NCBI GenBank assembly: GCA_017550445.1
Contig: JAFZOV010000121.1
Coordinates: 1 to 36,351, forward strand
Source of the DNA: Fibrobacter sp.
GTDB taxonomy: Bacteria; Fibrobacterota; Fibrobacteria; Fibrobacterales; Fibrobacteraceae
DNA length: 36,351 nt
Reading direction: 5' to 3'
The notes beneath the pieces were generated by a model. That model saw only the letters and a program-made list of their open reading frames with translations, was not told the origin of the DNA and did not search any database. The translations under genes and the position numbers were made by a program. Position 1 is the stretch's first letter. The number at the start of each line of letters is the position of its first letter. Shown here in pieces: positions 14,791 through 25,063 of this stretch.

Positions 14791-16421
14791 CAACGCACCT
14801 CGTAGTCCTTCTTAGCTCTTGATGTGTAACCACTCTTGTGAACGACCTCGATATCAAAATGATTTCTTACGTCACGCGAAAGTGTTACTGGAATCTGGTA
14901 ATCCAAGTTATGGATTTGCGAAAGCGATTCCTGCAAGATAACCTTGCCGTTTTGTCGAACCGTTACCTTGTACAAGAATTCGGGATCGTTTTCGGGAATT
15001 CGGATTCTAAACTGTAGCGTCTGTGAAATGCGGTCCGCGATATCCTTCGGCGGAGGCGGCACCCTCAAGACTTCCTTTGTCGCTCCCAGGACTTCTATCG
15101 TAAACCTCTTGTTCGGGTAGCAGCCCATGACCTTGGAAACTTCAGCCTTGTTCGATGCCTGGTCTTCGATGCGCACCACATATTCGTGACGGCCCTTCTG
15201 CAGTTTGAGTCTCTTCTGCTGAGAATTCTTGGTCACCGTTTCCTCGGAAACGCGGGTTCCGTCCGATTCAAAGGTCAGCACGCCAGCATCGTTCTGCATA
15301 TCGCCCACCACCACATTGGCTACACAGCGCAAGGAGTCGTAAGAGGCAAACGAAACTGTCGGTGCCTTGGTGTTGACACCAGAGCATGCCTTGTTCACCT
15401 GCAGGTCAATCGACTTGGTGCTAGTCAATCCGGCACCCTTGAATTCCAGGGTAGCCTTGTCCGCAGTCCAAAGACCATTTTCGTCGTTAATCACTACCGA
15501 TTCAGAGAAGGAATGAATCTGTCCGTCTGCGGCACGAACCAGGTTGTTAGAGGTAAAGCCGTTACCCACCTTCAATATAAGGGATGCGGATTCATCGGAG
15601 GTGCGGTAGGAACCGTCAACCATAAGACCGTCTTCGCAAATTTCTGCCGGAGAAGTCGTACTTACAACAAAGCCGTTCTCGGGAACCGTAGCCGCAGCCT
15701 GCTTGGCTTCTTCTTTAAGCTGTTCCTGGAATTCCTTGTCGGCCTTCTGCATTTCGGCCTGCAATTCCCTTACGGACTTGGACTTGTCGGCAAGAATTTT
15801 CATCAAACGCTTTGCAAAGCGGGCTTCACCCGAAGAAGCAAGCTTTACCACCACCAGCGAATCCGTACCGAAGGTCGTCTCACCGGCACCAATCATGACA
15901 GACCTGTTAGAACCGACGGGTTCAATTTCGAGCTTACCCGTCTTCAGGCCAGCAAAGAACGTCCCTTCGCCACCGATATAGCCTTCGGTACCGCGGATCG
16001 ATGCAGTTGCAGTCCCCGTCTTAAAGATGAATTTCGACTTCTTGTTTTTGAGTTTGTGTACGGCAAAGTTCAAGAAACCCTTTTCCACGTCGATCTTGGT
16101 CTCGAAGCCGCCCTCTTCGTTGGGTTCAAAAAGGCTTTCCATTTCGACAATGGTCTTTTCGCCAATCATAATAGAGCTGCCGTCAGGGAGACCGAACACC
16201 ACTTCGGATTCTACGCCCGTACGCACCTTGTCGGACTGATAAATTTTATCACCGGCACCGATAGATTTCCATGTGCTCTGCTTGGCTTTCCAACGGTCCA
16301 CATCGCCCAATGCCATGCGAACTTTGCCGACTGCCGGAGCAGAAAAAACCATTGCTGGCACCACGGCAAGAATCATCAACGAACGTAAAAACATTTTGCT
16401 TGAATCGGAAAATCTGACCAT
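14790..16421 (-). CDS. FecR-domain periplasmic/surface protein
   Basis: The start ATG 16421 is preceded by GAGGG 7 nt upstream. A signal peptide (MFLRSLMILAVVPAMVFSA, from internal Met10) leads into a FecR-type domain: GDKIYQSDKVRTG, FGLPDGSSIMIGEKT, then TATASIRGTEGYIGGEG at about residues 155-175. Residues ~225-255 form a charged coiled coil (LQAEMQKADKEFQEQLKEE), followed by beta-rich Ig-like repeats to residue 543. FecR domains usually relay signals to ECF sigma factors, but no sigma factor or TonB-dependent receptor is present. Such sigma-free FecR proteins are thought to be structural or substrate-binding. Its stop overlaps the barrel gene's start by one base, implying stoichiometric expression and a joint role. 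Confidence 0.85.
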   Translation of the reverse strand: MVRFSDSSKMFLRSLMILAVVPAMVFSAPAVGKVRMALGDVDRWKAKQSTWKSIGAGDKIYQSDKVRTGVESEVVFGLPDGSSIMIGEKTIVEMESLFEPNEEGGFETKIDVEKGFLNFAVHKLKNKKSKFIFKTGTATASIRGTEGYIGGEGTFFAGLKTGKLEIEPVGSNRSVMIGAGETTFGTDSLVVVKLASSGEARFAKRLMKILADKSKSVRELQAEMQKADKEFQEQLKEEAKQAAATVPENGFVVSTTSPAEICEDGLMVDGSYRTSDESASLILKVGNGFTSNNLVRAADGQIHSFSESVVINDENGLWTADKATLEFKGAGLTSTKSIDLQVNKACSGVNTKAPTVSFASYDSLRCVANVVVGDMQNDAGVLTFESDGTRVSEETVTKNSQQKRLKLQKGRHEYVVRIEDQASNKAEVSKVMGCYPNKRFTIEVLGATKEVLRVPPPPKDIADRISQTLQFRIRIPENDPEFLYKVTVRQNGKVILQESLSQIHNLDYQIPVTLSRDVRNHFDIEVVHKSGYTSRAKKDYEVR

Positions 16422-16494
16422 TGTAAGCCCTCTTCTCTATCTCTCAAAAAATATTCTTTTTTTTTGAAAAAAGCACTCACTTTTTTTATCTGGT

Positions 16495-16523
16495 GATATA
16501 AATCAAGCCTCCCCTCCGAACAA
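16495..16523 (-). promoter_or_regulatory. Candidate promoter of the FecR/barrel/GH9 cluster
   Basis: On the minus strand TTGTTC (16518-16523) and TATATC (16495-16500) are separated by exactly 17 nt. The site lies just after the YciH gene and about 75 bp before the FecR-domain start codon. The leader contains long A/T runs (around 16452-16465). Confidence 0.4.
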
Positions 16524-16527
16524 CCTT

Positions 16528-16857
16528 TTAGCCGCCGGCCAACTTCACCGTATAGCCGCGCTTTTCCAGCTCCGTTTTAAGCAAATTCCGCTTGTCGCCC
16601 TGGATTTCGATGACAAAATCCTTGACAGAGCCGCCAACTCCGCACTTTTGCTTGAGTTCGCGGCCCAGTTCCTTGAGTTCCGGCTCGTCAAGCGGCACTC
16701 CAGTCACCACGCTCGCCATTTTTCCGCCACCCAGGCGCTTAAGCTGGATGCGCACAACGCCATCGCCCTGAGGGCGCTCGGCCTTGGGCTTTTCTTGCTT
16801 TACACGGCCCCCTAGAGCCGTCGAATATACCAGTGTAGAACGATCTTCAATACTCAT
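16528..16857 (-). CDS. yciH: SUI1/YciH-family translation factor
   Basis: The 109-aa protein has the SUI1 (eIF1-like) domain from about residue 35 onward: VVRIQLKRLGGGKMASVVTG, then LGRELKQKCGVGGSVKDFVIEIQG, ending 'LEKRGYTVKLAGG'. Bacterial YciH resembles eukaryotic eIF1 and is reported to influence initiation fidelity and stress translation. No convincing Shine-Dalgarno precedes ATG 16857, and a TTTATA box lies close upstream, so the mRNA may have a very short leader. It sits between two secreted-protein genes without functional connection. Confidence 0.92.
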   Translation of the reverse strand: MSIEDRSTLVYSTALGGRVKQEKPKAERPQGDGVVRIQLKRLGGGKMASVVTGVPLDEPELKELGRELKQKCGVGGSVKDFVIEIQGDKRNLLKTELEKRGYTVKLAGG

Positions 16858-16888
16858 ACTTAGAACTTAGAAAATTTCCCTATAAATA

Positions 16889-16921
16889 GGAGATGCCCGC
16901 CTGTGCGGGCATGACATCTCC
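16889..16921. repeat. REP-like palindrome (copy 3), probable terminator of the 2699-aa gene
   Basis: GATGCCCGC (16892-16900) and GCGGGCATG (16905-16913) form the stem, with GGAGAT and ATGACATCTCC flanks. It starts about 20 bp after the giant gene's stop and can end its transcript. The arms match copy 36093 almost exactly. Confidence 0.75.
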
Positions 16922-16941
16922 AATATTTTCAACTGTTCGGC

Positions 16942-19900
16942 TTATTTGTGTTTCGGACGGCGGTAACCGAAGGACTTCAAGAGTTCATCGCTGTTCTTGA
17001 TGTTGTCGCCCTTACGCTTCGTCGTTTCACCGTAGCCATCGCAGTCTCGTTCCTTGGCGTTGCAGTTCTTCTTGTTATCCGGATTGTAGGTATTGTCCGG
17101 AATCGTACAACGAGCCTTGGAAAGGATTGTAGCCTGGACCTTGTAAACGAAGGCACCTGTAGCATACTGCTTGCCATTGTCAGCCTTCACAAAGCCATCC
17201 TTGTCCGGTTTCATTTCGAAGTACATCTTCAAGAGGCCTGCTTCGTCCGTGTAGCTCGGGTCATTCAGTTCCTGAGTGAAGCTGAAGTAATCCACAAAGT
17301 TACCCAGCGACGTGTACACCCAGATCTGGGCTTTCAGCTTGGTGTCGAAGAGGTTCACCTGGCTTACATCGCTCGGAACCTTGAAGCCGTCTTCGCAGAA
17401 TTCCTTGACGTATTCGTCAACCGTAATCTTGTGAGCCTTCTTGGCATCCGTACGTTCAAGAGCGATCAAACCATCCGAAGTAATCAAGTCGTCCAACGTA
17501 GCGAGGCCAGCCACACCGTCGATCACAGGCACCTTGATATCCAAGGCGAGGGTCGGGCCCAAGTGCTTGGAAGATCCAGATACACCCGGATAGGGTTCCT
17601 TGCCGCTACCCTCCTTGGTCTTGAAGCTGCCACCGATCAAGGTTTCCACTTCATCGCCCGTAGTCGGGTTCCTAATGCTCACAGCGAAGGTCTCACCCTT
17701 TTCAGGCGGGTTCACAGCATAGTATTCTTCGATCTTATCCTTCGAAATTTCGGTCACCGGCTGTTCAATAGAAATGTCAACATCCTTGCTGTCCTTCATG
17801 TAGACATAAACCACAGCGGAGTCTTCGTTTCCAGCCTTGTCGCGGTAGAAGCGAACGATCACGTTCGGACCCTTCGAAAGGCCCTGGAGGTTCAGCGTAT
17901 CCTGTTCAACACCGTCAACCGTCCATACCACCTTCACAGAATTCGAACGAACCACTTCCTTGTTGACCGGCGAAATGATTTCCACCTTCGGGCCAACCTG
18001 GTCAACCACAATGAACACGGATTCCGTCGCAACGTTGCCGTACTTGTTCATGTAGGAGTAGGTCACAGAGTAACCCACATCACCCTCGGTGTTCTTGACC
18101 ATCTTGCCGTCCTTGTCGACCGCGTAAGAAATCACCCTGTCGTTACCGAGGATATCCTTGCCACCCGTAGTAACGGTGAACATACCTTCGGTCACGCCAT
18201 TGCCAGACTTGGAATTCTTGGAGCCGTAGATCTTCTTGGAGGCACCCTGTTCCATCAGTTCTCCAGCCGGGCCCTTCACGAACACTTCACCGGTCAAGGC
18301 GTCAGCCTGGTAAGAGACATCGACCTTCTTGCCATCGATATATGTCGTGTAGGTCACCGTGATGACTTCAACAGAGTCAACCTTGCCCTTTTCGTTGATT
18401 ACAGCCACCTTTATGGGTTCACCGTCCTTATCGGTCATGTAAGAAACCTTCACCGTATCCTTACCAACGATTTCGTTGTAAGTATACTTGTACTGGTTGC
18501 TGTTCACGGCCGTTTCGACTACATTCTTTGCGGTTTCGTCGCGCATGATCTTGCTGTCGACGATCTTGGTCATCTTATCTAAAGATCCCTGGATCTTGGT
18601 AGACTCGATAGGTCCAAGGCTCACTTCGATACCGATTGCAGTATCAAGCTTGCTTGCGGAGTCCTTGATCTTCACCCAAATAGAATCCCTGGACTTATTG
18701 ATATAGATATTGGTGTCAGCCTCGCCCATGTCTTCCACAATGGTGAACACGTTGTCGGCATCGACCAGGGTCTTCTTGCCCGTAACCGTCACAGACGGAA
18801 TCGAGTTGCTGTAGTAGACACGGAGCGTATCGCTACCGGAGTAATCCTTAGTCGGATTCTTCCAGCTTATGATAATCGTGGTATCCTTCGCAATCTTCAG
18901 GCCTTCCTTACAAAGGGAGTCGCCATCCTGGACCCAGCAAAGCTTGTTAATCGGTTCGTTGATATAGATTACATCAGGATTTTCCCAATCCTTTCTCTTG
19001 GTTTCGGCTTCGGTAATCTTGACCTTGGTCCATTCCTTAATGTTACCGATATTAATCGTGACCTTGGCGGTATCGGCAAATTCACCGTCATCCACACGGA
19101 CTGTCACATAGTACTTGTTCTTGGCTTCGTAGTCAAGCGTATCCTTCAAGATCAAGGCGCCAGTCTTCGGTTCGATCTTGAACGTAGCCGTGTCGCCACC
19201 GATAAGCGTGTAGGTCAGGTCGCGGTATTCCGGATTATTGTCCGGATCGGTAGCACGAACCGTATCGACAACGGTCTTCGGCTTGGTATCTTCCTTGACG
19301 GTAATCGTCTTATCCGTAATAGAAGGCGGTTCGTTCACGTCGTGGACATTCACCACAATCGTCTTCTTGACCGTATTGGGACCACCAGAAATCAAACTAC
19401 GATCCGTGACATCCACCATATCGGTGATAGACACTTCAATAGGCAGGGTCGGGTTCTTTTCATAGTCAAGAGCCGTGCAGTTGCTCTTCTTGACCGTTAC
19501 AGCACCCGTCTTTGCGTCGATTTCGAAGCAGCCGCTCGGATCATTGGTAATCTCGAAGTGCATCGTGGTATCAAAGCGGTCCCAATCAAACCACTCGATA
19601 ATACCCACATCGGTACCCTTCGGAGAATTTTCAGCGACACCGATAGTATCGGTCCTAAACTCAGGAGGTTCGTTCAGGTCAAGAACCTTAACCGGAATTC
19701 TAACGTTGTTATATATCGTTTTAAGCGAGGTATCGCCATAAGTCAATACGACCCAATAGACAGAATCCACGCCGCAGACATAACTTCCATTTTCGCAGTC
19801 AATGGAATCAAGCGCAGCAAGCATGACTCTCATCAAGTCTGTAGAATCCTTTCTCAGTTCAAAGCGATCAGTATCGCCACCGGTCATCTTGAAGTCATTG

Positions 19901-22900
19901 TCATACAAGGCCGGATTTCTGGACAAGGAGTCGATATCGCTCGGATGTTCCACATGACCAATGGAATCGCCCGGATGGTTGCCTTCGACAACCACGCAGG
20001 GTTCCGCGGTATAGAGCGGCTTTTCGTTCACATCAATAATGCGGATGGTACGGTAAAGAGTATCAGCCAATTTGCCCGGATCAGTCACGACAATGCCCAC
20101 CGTGTATTCCGGATCCGGATCATTACGAGACGTTGCATTTCTGAGCTTTTCGTAATCGAGCAGCTTTTCGTCCTTGACAGACACCGTAAATGTTCCGTTG
20201 TTATAATCAAGCTTAAAGAGGTCGGAGCCCTTTGTGGTCAGCTTCGAATTCGTCGAGGGGACGTCAAACCAAGTAACCTTGGCATTAGCAACATGGGCCG
20301 TATCTTCGTCGACATAATGGTACGTGAACAAGATCTTGCCAGTCTTAGTAAGCAAGCTATCGTCAGTATTTTCCTTGACACCCACGGTAAGGATTGAATC
20401 CTTCCAGACACCGCGACCGGTTGTATCACAATGGGCAACGCAGAGCGAGTCAGAATCGTCGCCACCGTCCGGAATAGGACCGTCAACGATAATTATCGGC
20501 GTTTCGTTGACATCCTGAATATTGACAATCACATTGGCGGTATCATACAAGCAAGCATCACTATCATACTTACCCGAAGTCTCGTTCAATTCGCAGTTCT
20601 TAACAAGAACATTGAAGGTGTAATTATGAACAGGCAATTCGTAATCCATCTTGGACGGGTCATTCACAATAACCCTATTGGAGTCCATCGCGAATACGAA
20701 GGTTTCATCCTTGCCAATAATCGAGTATTCCAAGTGACCAAATTTCTTGATACTCTTGGCATCCTTGGTATCCGGTTCAACGACCTTCAGTTCGCCAATG
20801 ACAGCGCTATCCGGCAGGTTTTCATCGGGTTCAAACTTGGCATCGTCGGCAGTCGGAGCTTCATTCACGTCCACAACCTCGATGACACGGAGGAGGGAAT
20901 CATACATGCCAGCCGGATCATCGGGATCATTCACGTAAAGCGTCAGTTCATGAGTAGCCTTAATCTTTTCATAATCAAGCTTAGAACTGTCCTTCACCGA
21001 AACAATCAGTCGCCATTCACCACTCACCTTCTTCATTTCAGCAACAAAGAGGGATTTTGCGTCCGAGTTGTTCGTGTTATTGAAGGTCACTTCCAACTTG
21101 GTATGATTGCCAAGAAGGTCTTCATCGCTAACAGCGTAGTTCATGATTTCATAACCGGTCGGAGAATTTTCGTTCACCGTCACGGTCAAGACATTTTTCG
21201 GATCACGCGGAATATCACAATTTTCGACACAGGTTTCATGGCAGCTTTCACCAGAGCAAACTTCGCACGTACCGTCCTTGCAGATTTCGACGCACTTATC
21301 ACCTTCGCATTCAGGAATAATATGCGGCGGTTCGTAGTCGTCTGACAAAGTGATTGTCACCAAGGTGGTTTTCGGGAATTCACCATCAGTCACCTGGACT
21401 TCAAATTCAAACTTGTGATCAAGAATGCTGGGATCTTCAAAGTCCAATGCTTCTTTATTGGCAACAGTGATTTTACCGGACGTTTTATCCACAATAGCAA
21501 ACGGAACATCGTTATCCGGATTGTCATCCTCATTCACAGGAATCGTATATACAAGCTTTCTAAATTCAGGTTTAATGTCATAATCATCGGCTACGACTTC
21601 ACCAACAAGTGTTCCCACTGGCGAATTTTCCTTAACATCGTACGGTCCCGTTTTCACAAAGTACGGTTCTTCGTTCACATCGACAACCTTGATGACACGG
21701 AGGAGAGAATCACGCATGCCTTCGCGATCTTCAGGATCTCTAACATAAATTGTCAGCTCATGAGTTTCCTTAATCTTTTCGTAGTCAAGCAAGGAACCAT
21801 CCTTCACAGAAATAACCAGTCGCCATTCACCACTCACCTCCTTCATTTCGGCAACAAAGAGGGATTTGGCGTCCGAGTTGTTAGTGTTATCGAAAGTTAC
21901 TTCCAACTTGGTATGGTTGACAAGAAGGTCTTCATCACTAACTGCATAGTTGATAATTTCAAAACCCGTCGGAGAATTTTCATCCACGGTCACGGTCAAG
22001 ACCTTAACCGGATCACGGGGATTATCGCAATTTTTGATGCAAACTTCATGGCAGCTTTCACCCTCGCAAACTTCGCACTTATCGCCCTTGCAGATTTCGA
22101 CGCACTTATCGCCTTCGCATTCAGGAATAATATGCGGCGGTTCGTCATCGTCAGACAAGGTGATTGTCACCGGGGTGGTAATCGGGAATTCACCATCAGT
22201 CACCAGGACTTCAAATTCAAACTTGTGATTAAGAATGCTGGGATCTTCAAAGTCCAAAGCTTCTTTATTGGCAACAGTGATTTTACCGGACGTTTTATCT
22301 ACAATAGCAAACGGAACATCGTTATCCGGATCGTCATCTTCGTTCACAGGAATCGTATAATAAAGCGTATTGAATTTGGGCTTAATATCATCGTCAGCGG
22401 CAATTACTTCACCAACAAAGGTTCCCACTTCAGAATTTTCCTTAACATCGAACGGTCCCGTTTTCACAAAGTACGGTTCTTCGTTCACGTCGGTTACGGC
22501 GATCTTTTTGTCAATTGATACATTCTCGACTTTATCTCCAACACCACCACGATCCTTAAATGTTAAGGTCACATCAAATACAGAATCATTACGAGCAGCC
22601 ATAATGGCTTCGAAGTCAAGATCTGATTTAACTTTTAGCACGGCCCAATACTTGTCAACGCCATTTTTGTCCTTAGCCTTTTCCATGACCATTTCGAACA
22701 AATCTTCCGCAGAGACGACACCGCTCTTCTTTTTATTGTCCGTAATGGTCGGAACAATCTGCGTCAACAGATTGGCATTATCTTCTTCGTCAGGATCAGT
22801 CACTTCAAAATACGCCATCTTCGTCAAACCAACCGGCGAATTTTCAGCAACCCGAATAGTATCACCAGTTGTGTCAATAATGACAGGCGGTTCGTTGACA

Positions 22901-25041
22901 TCAAGAATATAAATTTCGACTTCCTGCGGGACCTTATTCAAATTATCGAAAACTTCAACATTGAATACATAAGGCAACGAATGAGTTTCATAGTCAAGCT
23001 TTGACTTATCCGCAACCGTAATCACACCCGTTTGAGGATGGATCGTAAAAGGAACATCATTCGTTTTATCGGCATCTTCATTCACTGGAATCGAGTAGAC
23101 CAACGTGTTAAACGCAGCAACCTTATCAAGATCTTCTGCATGAGCACGATTCGGGTCAACTTCAGTACCAACTTCAGAATTTTCAGGAATCGAGTAAGGA
23201 CCGAACTCAACAAAGTAAGGCGGTTCGTTCACATCGGTAATTTTAAGGGTTGTTTGCGCTGTAACAGTTTTGCAACCTTCTACACCGCCCTTATCTTTAA
23301 GGCTCAATGTAACCTGATATTCCTGCTTTATTCTATCACTTTCATAATCCAATTCATCATGTTTTGCAACTGTAATCGCAACGAATTTTTCAGTTTCATT
23401 GATAGCGATATTAAACAAATCATTAAGCTTTACAGGATGTGCATCAGAACCAGCCTTATCAACCATTTCAATTACAAAATCCGTAAAATCTTGTCCTTCA
23501 ATAGGAATTTTAGCAACAGTATCTTTCGGCGCAACGGAATTTTCTGCAATCTTATACTCTTTCTCAACTTTACCAAAATCAAACAGCGGAACATTCAGAA
23601 TATTCAAGTCAAACAGACCTTCACTACCTTTAGGCAAAACCGCACCATTCAAGTCATAAATTTTCATTTTAAGAATTTCGGTCGGTTCATCACCATCATC
23701 ATCCAAGAACACATTAAGGTAAACCTTTTCTTCCGGTTCCTTAGCATTTCGAGGAATTACAACATCCCCAGAACTAGTTCCGCACACAGGGAATTTAGGA
23801 TAATAATTTCCATCTTTATCTTTATTAGGATACACGTTAAAGTCTTCCAGTACAGCAGTAGACTTAGACAAATCAAAACAATACTTAAAGCTAGCACCAT
23901 TTTTAGTTACGGCACTCAATTTTATAGGAATAACCGTAGTCGTATTATTTTCAACAAAGCCACCCATAGCAGATGCAGTCGCAAGTTTAGGCGGAAAAAC
24001 AGGAACATATCTAAAAGCCTCATCGCCTCTAATTTCATTTCCTATAACAATTTTATTAGCAATCATCTGCCCGGCAAACTTCATATTACATTTAGTTGTA
24101 ATCGTTCCGGTGCTAATAAAAGTTCCCTGCAAAGTTCTATCATTTGTATTTTCAAAAACAATATCTCCATCCACATAAATCATAAACATACCTTCGTACT
24201 CTTTATTCGACAAAAGAGTACCATCATACATCACCTGAACTTCAGCCTGATTACCAAAGGTTATGCTTTTTGTAAAGATTCTTGTCAGACGACCGCCCTT
24301 AGGCATATTAATATGCAATTTGGAATCACTATTAATTGTAACGCTTTCATAATAAAGATCATAGGGACCCTCTTCATCAGGCACATTAATTCTATGTTCT
24401 CCCTGCGCTACCAATTTTTTACCATTATATGGAGCACTGCTCAAAGAAGGGACCGTTGTTTTTTTCTCAACAAAGGCAACCTGATCATTAGCACATACAC
24501 CTGTCGTTGCCTCTGAGCCAACCCTTAAATCCCCATCAATACTCTTATACACTCCATTTTCCATTTCTTCTACATGCCACGGAAGACCCGATGGAATTAC
24601 AGTATCCCCCTGAACACAGACCGTACCATTAAAATGGCCTTCAGTACTAAAAGTCAGAGTCTTTTCAACACGGAGAGGCCCTGTTAAAAATTCCGTCCCT
24701 TTAGCATCATTCGAACCGTGCAAATCAACATTACCACCAATAATAACAGGTCCACCCAAAAGAGCACCCGGACCAGCTATTACAAAGTCACCCTTAGAAG
24801 TTCCGACCCACCCCTTTTCTTCTTTTACCTCTAAGCGATTACCGACCGTAAAGCCGGTCGTAGCCCAGAGTTTGTACTTCATCAACTCGCTCCAAATTTC
24901 CTGAGCTTCATCATCAGTCGCACCAGGAAAATATAACGGTTCAAGAGGAAAAGTTTCCTCTTCTTCATCCGCAGCAAAAGATGGGACCGCCAAGGCCAGT
25001 ACAAGGCCGAGTTTAGCAATTATGTTCTTTCCAAACCACAT
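16942..25041 (-). CDS. Giant secreted cadherin-repeat surface protein, 2699 aa
   Basis: AGGAG lies before ATG 25041 and a signal peptide ends at ...LAVPSFA (residue 23). Residues ~25-345 are a beta-rich domain with GGPVIIGGNVDL and GTFISTGTITT strings, resembling 'choice-of-anchor A' adhesin domains. A Calx-beta-like segment spans ~355-485. Roughly eleven cadherin-like modules follow to ~2000, marked by repeated DVNEPP, ENSPVGT and LDYE calcium-site strings. Two near-identical 270-residue units carry an 8-Cys cluster (~975-1006 and ~1245-1276). The last ~700 residues match the neighbour at 25251 and end in a basic tail (FGYRRPKHK). I infer a Ca2+-stabilised adhesin, perhaps for fibre attachment; the anchoring route is unknown. 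No standard T9SS sorting domain is recognised. Confidence 0.88.
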   Translation of the reverse strand: MWFGKNIIAKLGLVLALAVPSFAADEEEETFPLEPLYFPGATDDEAQEIWSELMKYKLWATTGFTVGNRLEVKEEKGWVGTSKGDFVIAGPGALLGGPVIIGGNVDLHGSNDAKGTEFLTGPLRVEKTLTFSTEGHFNGTVCVQGDTVIPSGLPWHVEEMENGVYKSIDGDLRVGSEATTGVCANDQVAFVEKKTTVPSLSSAPYNGKKLVAQGEHRINVPDEEGPYDLYYESVTINSDSKLHINMPKGGRLTRIFTKSITFGNQAEVQVMYDGTLLSNKEYEGMFMIYVDGDIVFENTNDRTLQGTFISTGTITTKCNMKFAGQMIANKIVIGNEIRGDEAFRYVPVFPPKLATASAMGGFVENNTTTVIPIKLSAVTKNGASFKYCFDLSKSTAVLEDFNVYPNKDKDGNYYPKFPVCGTSSGDVVIPRNAKEPEEKVYLNVFLDDDGDEPTEILKMKIYDLNGAVLPKGSEGLFDLNILNVPLFDFGKVEKEYKIAENSVAPKDTVAKIPIEGQDFTDFVIEMVDKAGSDAHPVKLNDLFNIAINETEKFVAITVAKHDELDYESDRIKQEYQVTLSLKDKGGVEGCKTVTAQTTLKITDVNEPPYFVEFGPYSIPENSEVGTEVDPNRAHAEDLDKVAAFNTLVYSIPVNEDADKTNDVPFTIHPQTGVITVADKSKLDYETHSLPYVFNVEVFDNLNKVPQEVEIYILDVNEPPVIIDTTGDTIRVAENSPVGLTKMAYFEVTDPDEEDNANLLTQIVPTITDNKKKSGVVSAEDLFEMVMEKAKDKNGVDKYWAVLKVKSDLDFEAIMAARNDSVFDVTLTFKDRGGVGDKVENVSIDKKIAVTDVNEEPYFVKTGPFDVKENSEVGTFVGEVIAADDDIKPKFNTLYYTIPVNEDDDPDNDVPFAIVDKTSGKITVANKEALDFEDPSILNHKFEFEVLVTDGEFPITTPVTITLSDDDEPPHIIPECEGDKCVEICKGDKCEVCEGESCHEVCIKNCDNPRDPVKVLTVTVDENSPTGFEIINYAVSDEDLLVNHTKLEVTFDNTNNSDAKSLFVAEMKEVSGEWRLVISVKDGSLLDYEKIKETHELTIYVRDPEDREGMRDSLLRVIKVVDVNEEPYFVKTGPYDVKENSPVGTLVGEVVADDYDIKPEFRKLVYTIPVNEDDNPDNDVPFAIVDKTSGKITVANKEALDFEDPSILDHKFEFEVQVTDGEFPKTTLVTITLSDDYEPPHIIPECEGDKCVEICKDGTCEVCSGESCHETCVENCDIPRDPKNVLTVTVNENSPTGYEIMNYAVSDEDLLGNHTKLEVTFNNTNNSDAKSLFVAEMKKVSGEWRLIVSVKDSSKLDYEKIKATHELTLYVNDPDDPAGMYDSLLRVIEVVDVNEAPTADDAKFEPDENLPDSAVIGELKVVEPDTKDAKSIKKFGHLEYSIIGKDETFVFAMDSNRVIVNDPSKMDYELPVHNYTFNVLVKNCELNETSGKYDSDACLYDTANVIVNIQDVNETPIIIVDGPIPDGGDDSDSLCVAHCDTTGRGVWKDSILTVGVKENTDDSLLTKTGKILFTYHYVDEDTAHVANAKVTWFDVPSTNSKLTTKGSDLFKLDYNNGTFTVSVKDEKLLDYEKLRNATSRNDPDPEYTVGIVVTDPGKLADTLYRTIRIIDVNEKPLYTAEPCVVVEGNHPGDSIGHVEHPSDIDSLSRNPALYDNDFKMTGGDTDRFELRKDSTDLMRVMLAALDSIDCENGSYVCGVDSVYWVVLTYGDTSLKTIYNNVRIPVKVLDLNEPPEFRTDTIGVAENSPKGTDVGIIEWFDWDRFDTTMHFEITNDPSGCFEIDAKTGAVTVKKSNCTALDYEKNPTLPIEVSITDMVDVTDRSLISGGPNTVKKTIVVNVHDVNEPPSITDKTITVKEDTKPKTVVDTVRATDPDNNPEYRDLTYTLIGGDTATFKIEPKTGALILKDTLDYEAKNKYYVTVRVDDGEFADTAKVTINIGNIKEWTKVKITEAETKRKDWENPDVIYINEPINKLCWVQDGDSLCKEGLKIAKDTTIIISWKNPTKDYSGSDTLRVYYSNSIPSVTVTGKKTLVDADNVFTIVEDMGEADTNIYINKSRDSIWVKIKDSASKLDTAIGIEVSLGPIESTKIQGSLDKMTKIVDSKIMRDETAKNVVETAVNSNQYKYTYNEIVGKDTVKVSYMTDKDGEPIKVAVINEKGKVDSVEVITVTYTTYIDGKKVDVSYQADALTGEVFVKGPAGELMEQGASKKIYGSKNSKSGNGVTEGMFTVTTGGKDILGNDRVISYAVDKDGKMVKNTEGDVGYSVTYSYMNKYGNVATESVFIVVDQVGPKVEIISPVNKEVVRSNSVKVVWTVDGVEQDTLNLQGLSKGPNVIVRFYRDKAGNEDSAVVYVYMKDSKDVDISIEQPVTEISKDKIEEYYAVNPPEKGETFAVSIRNPTTGDEVETLIGGSFKTKEGSGKEPYPGVSGSSKHLGPTLALDIKVPVIDGVAGLATLDDLITSDGLIALERTDAKKAHKITVDEYVKEFCEDGFKVPSDVSQVNLFDTKLKAQIWVYTSLGNFVDYFSFTQELNDPSYTDEAGLLKMYFEMKPDKDGFVKADNGKQYATGAFVYKVQATILSKARCTIPDNTYNPDNKKNCNAKERDCDGYGETTKRKGDNIKNSDELLKSFGYRRPKHK
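20861..22485 (-). repeat. 810-bp tandem intragenic duplication
   Basis: The segments ~20866-21675 and ~21676-22485 align without shift at an 810-bp (270-codon) offset. For example, GATGACACGGAGGAG lies at 20881 and 21691, CTTAACATCG at 21631 and 22441, and GCAGCTTTCACC at 21241 and 22051. Each unit encodes two cadherin-like modules, one containing the eight-cysteine cluster. Similarity ends abruptly beyond 22485. Confidence 0.9.
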
Positions 25042-25063
25042 AATTAACTCCTAAAAAGCTTTA

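Noticed and set aside
14790..16421. Classic FecIR-type regulatory system
   Set aside because: The FecR-domain protein has a cleavable signal peptide and no neighbouring ECF sigma factor or TonB-dependent receptor.
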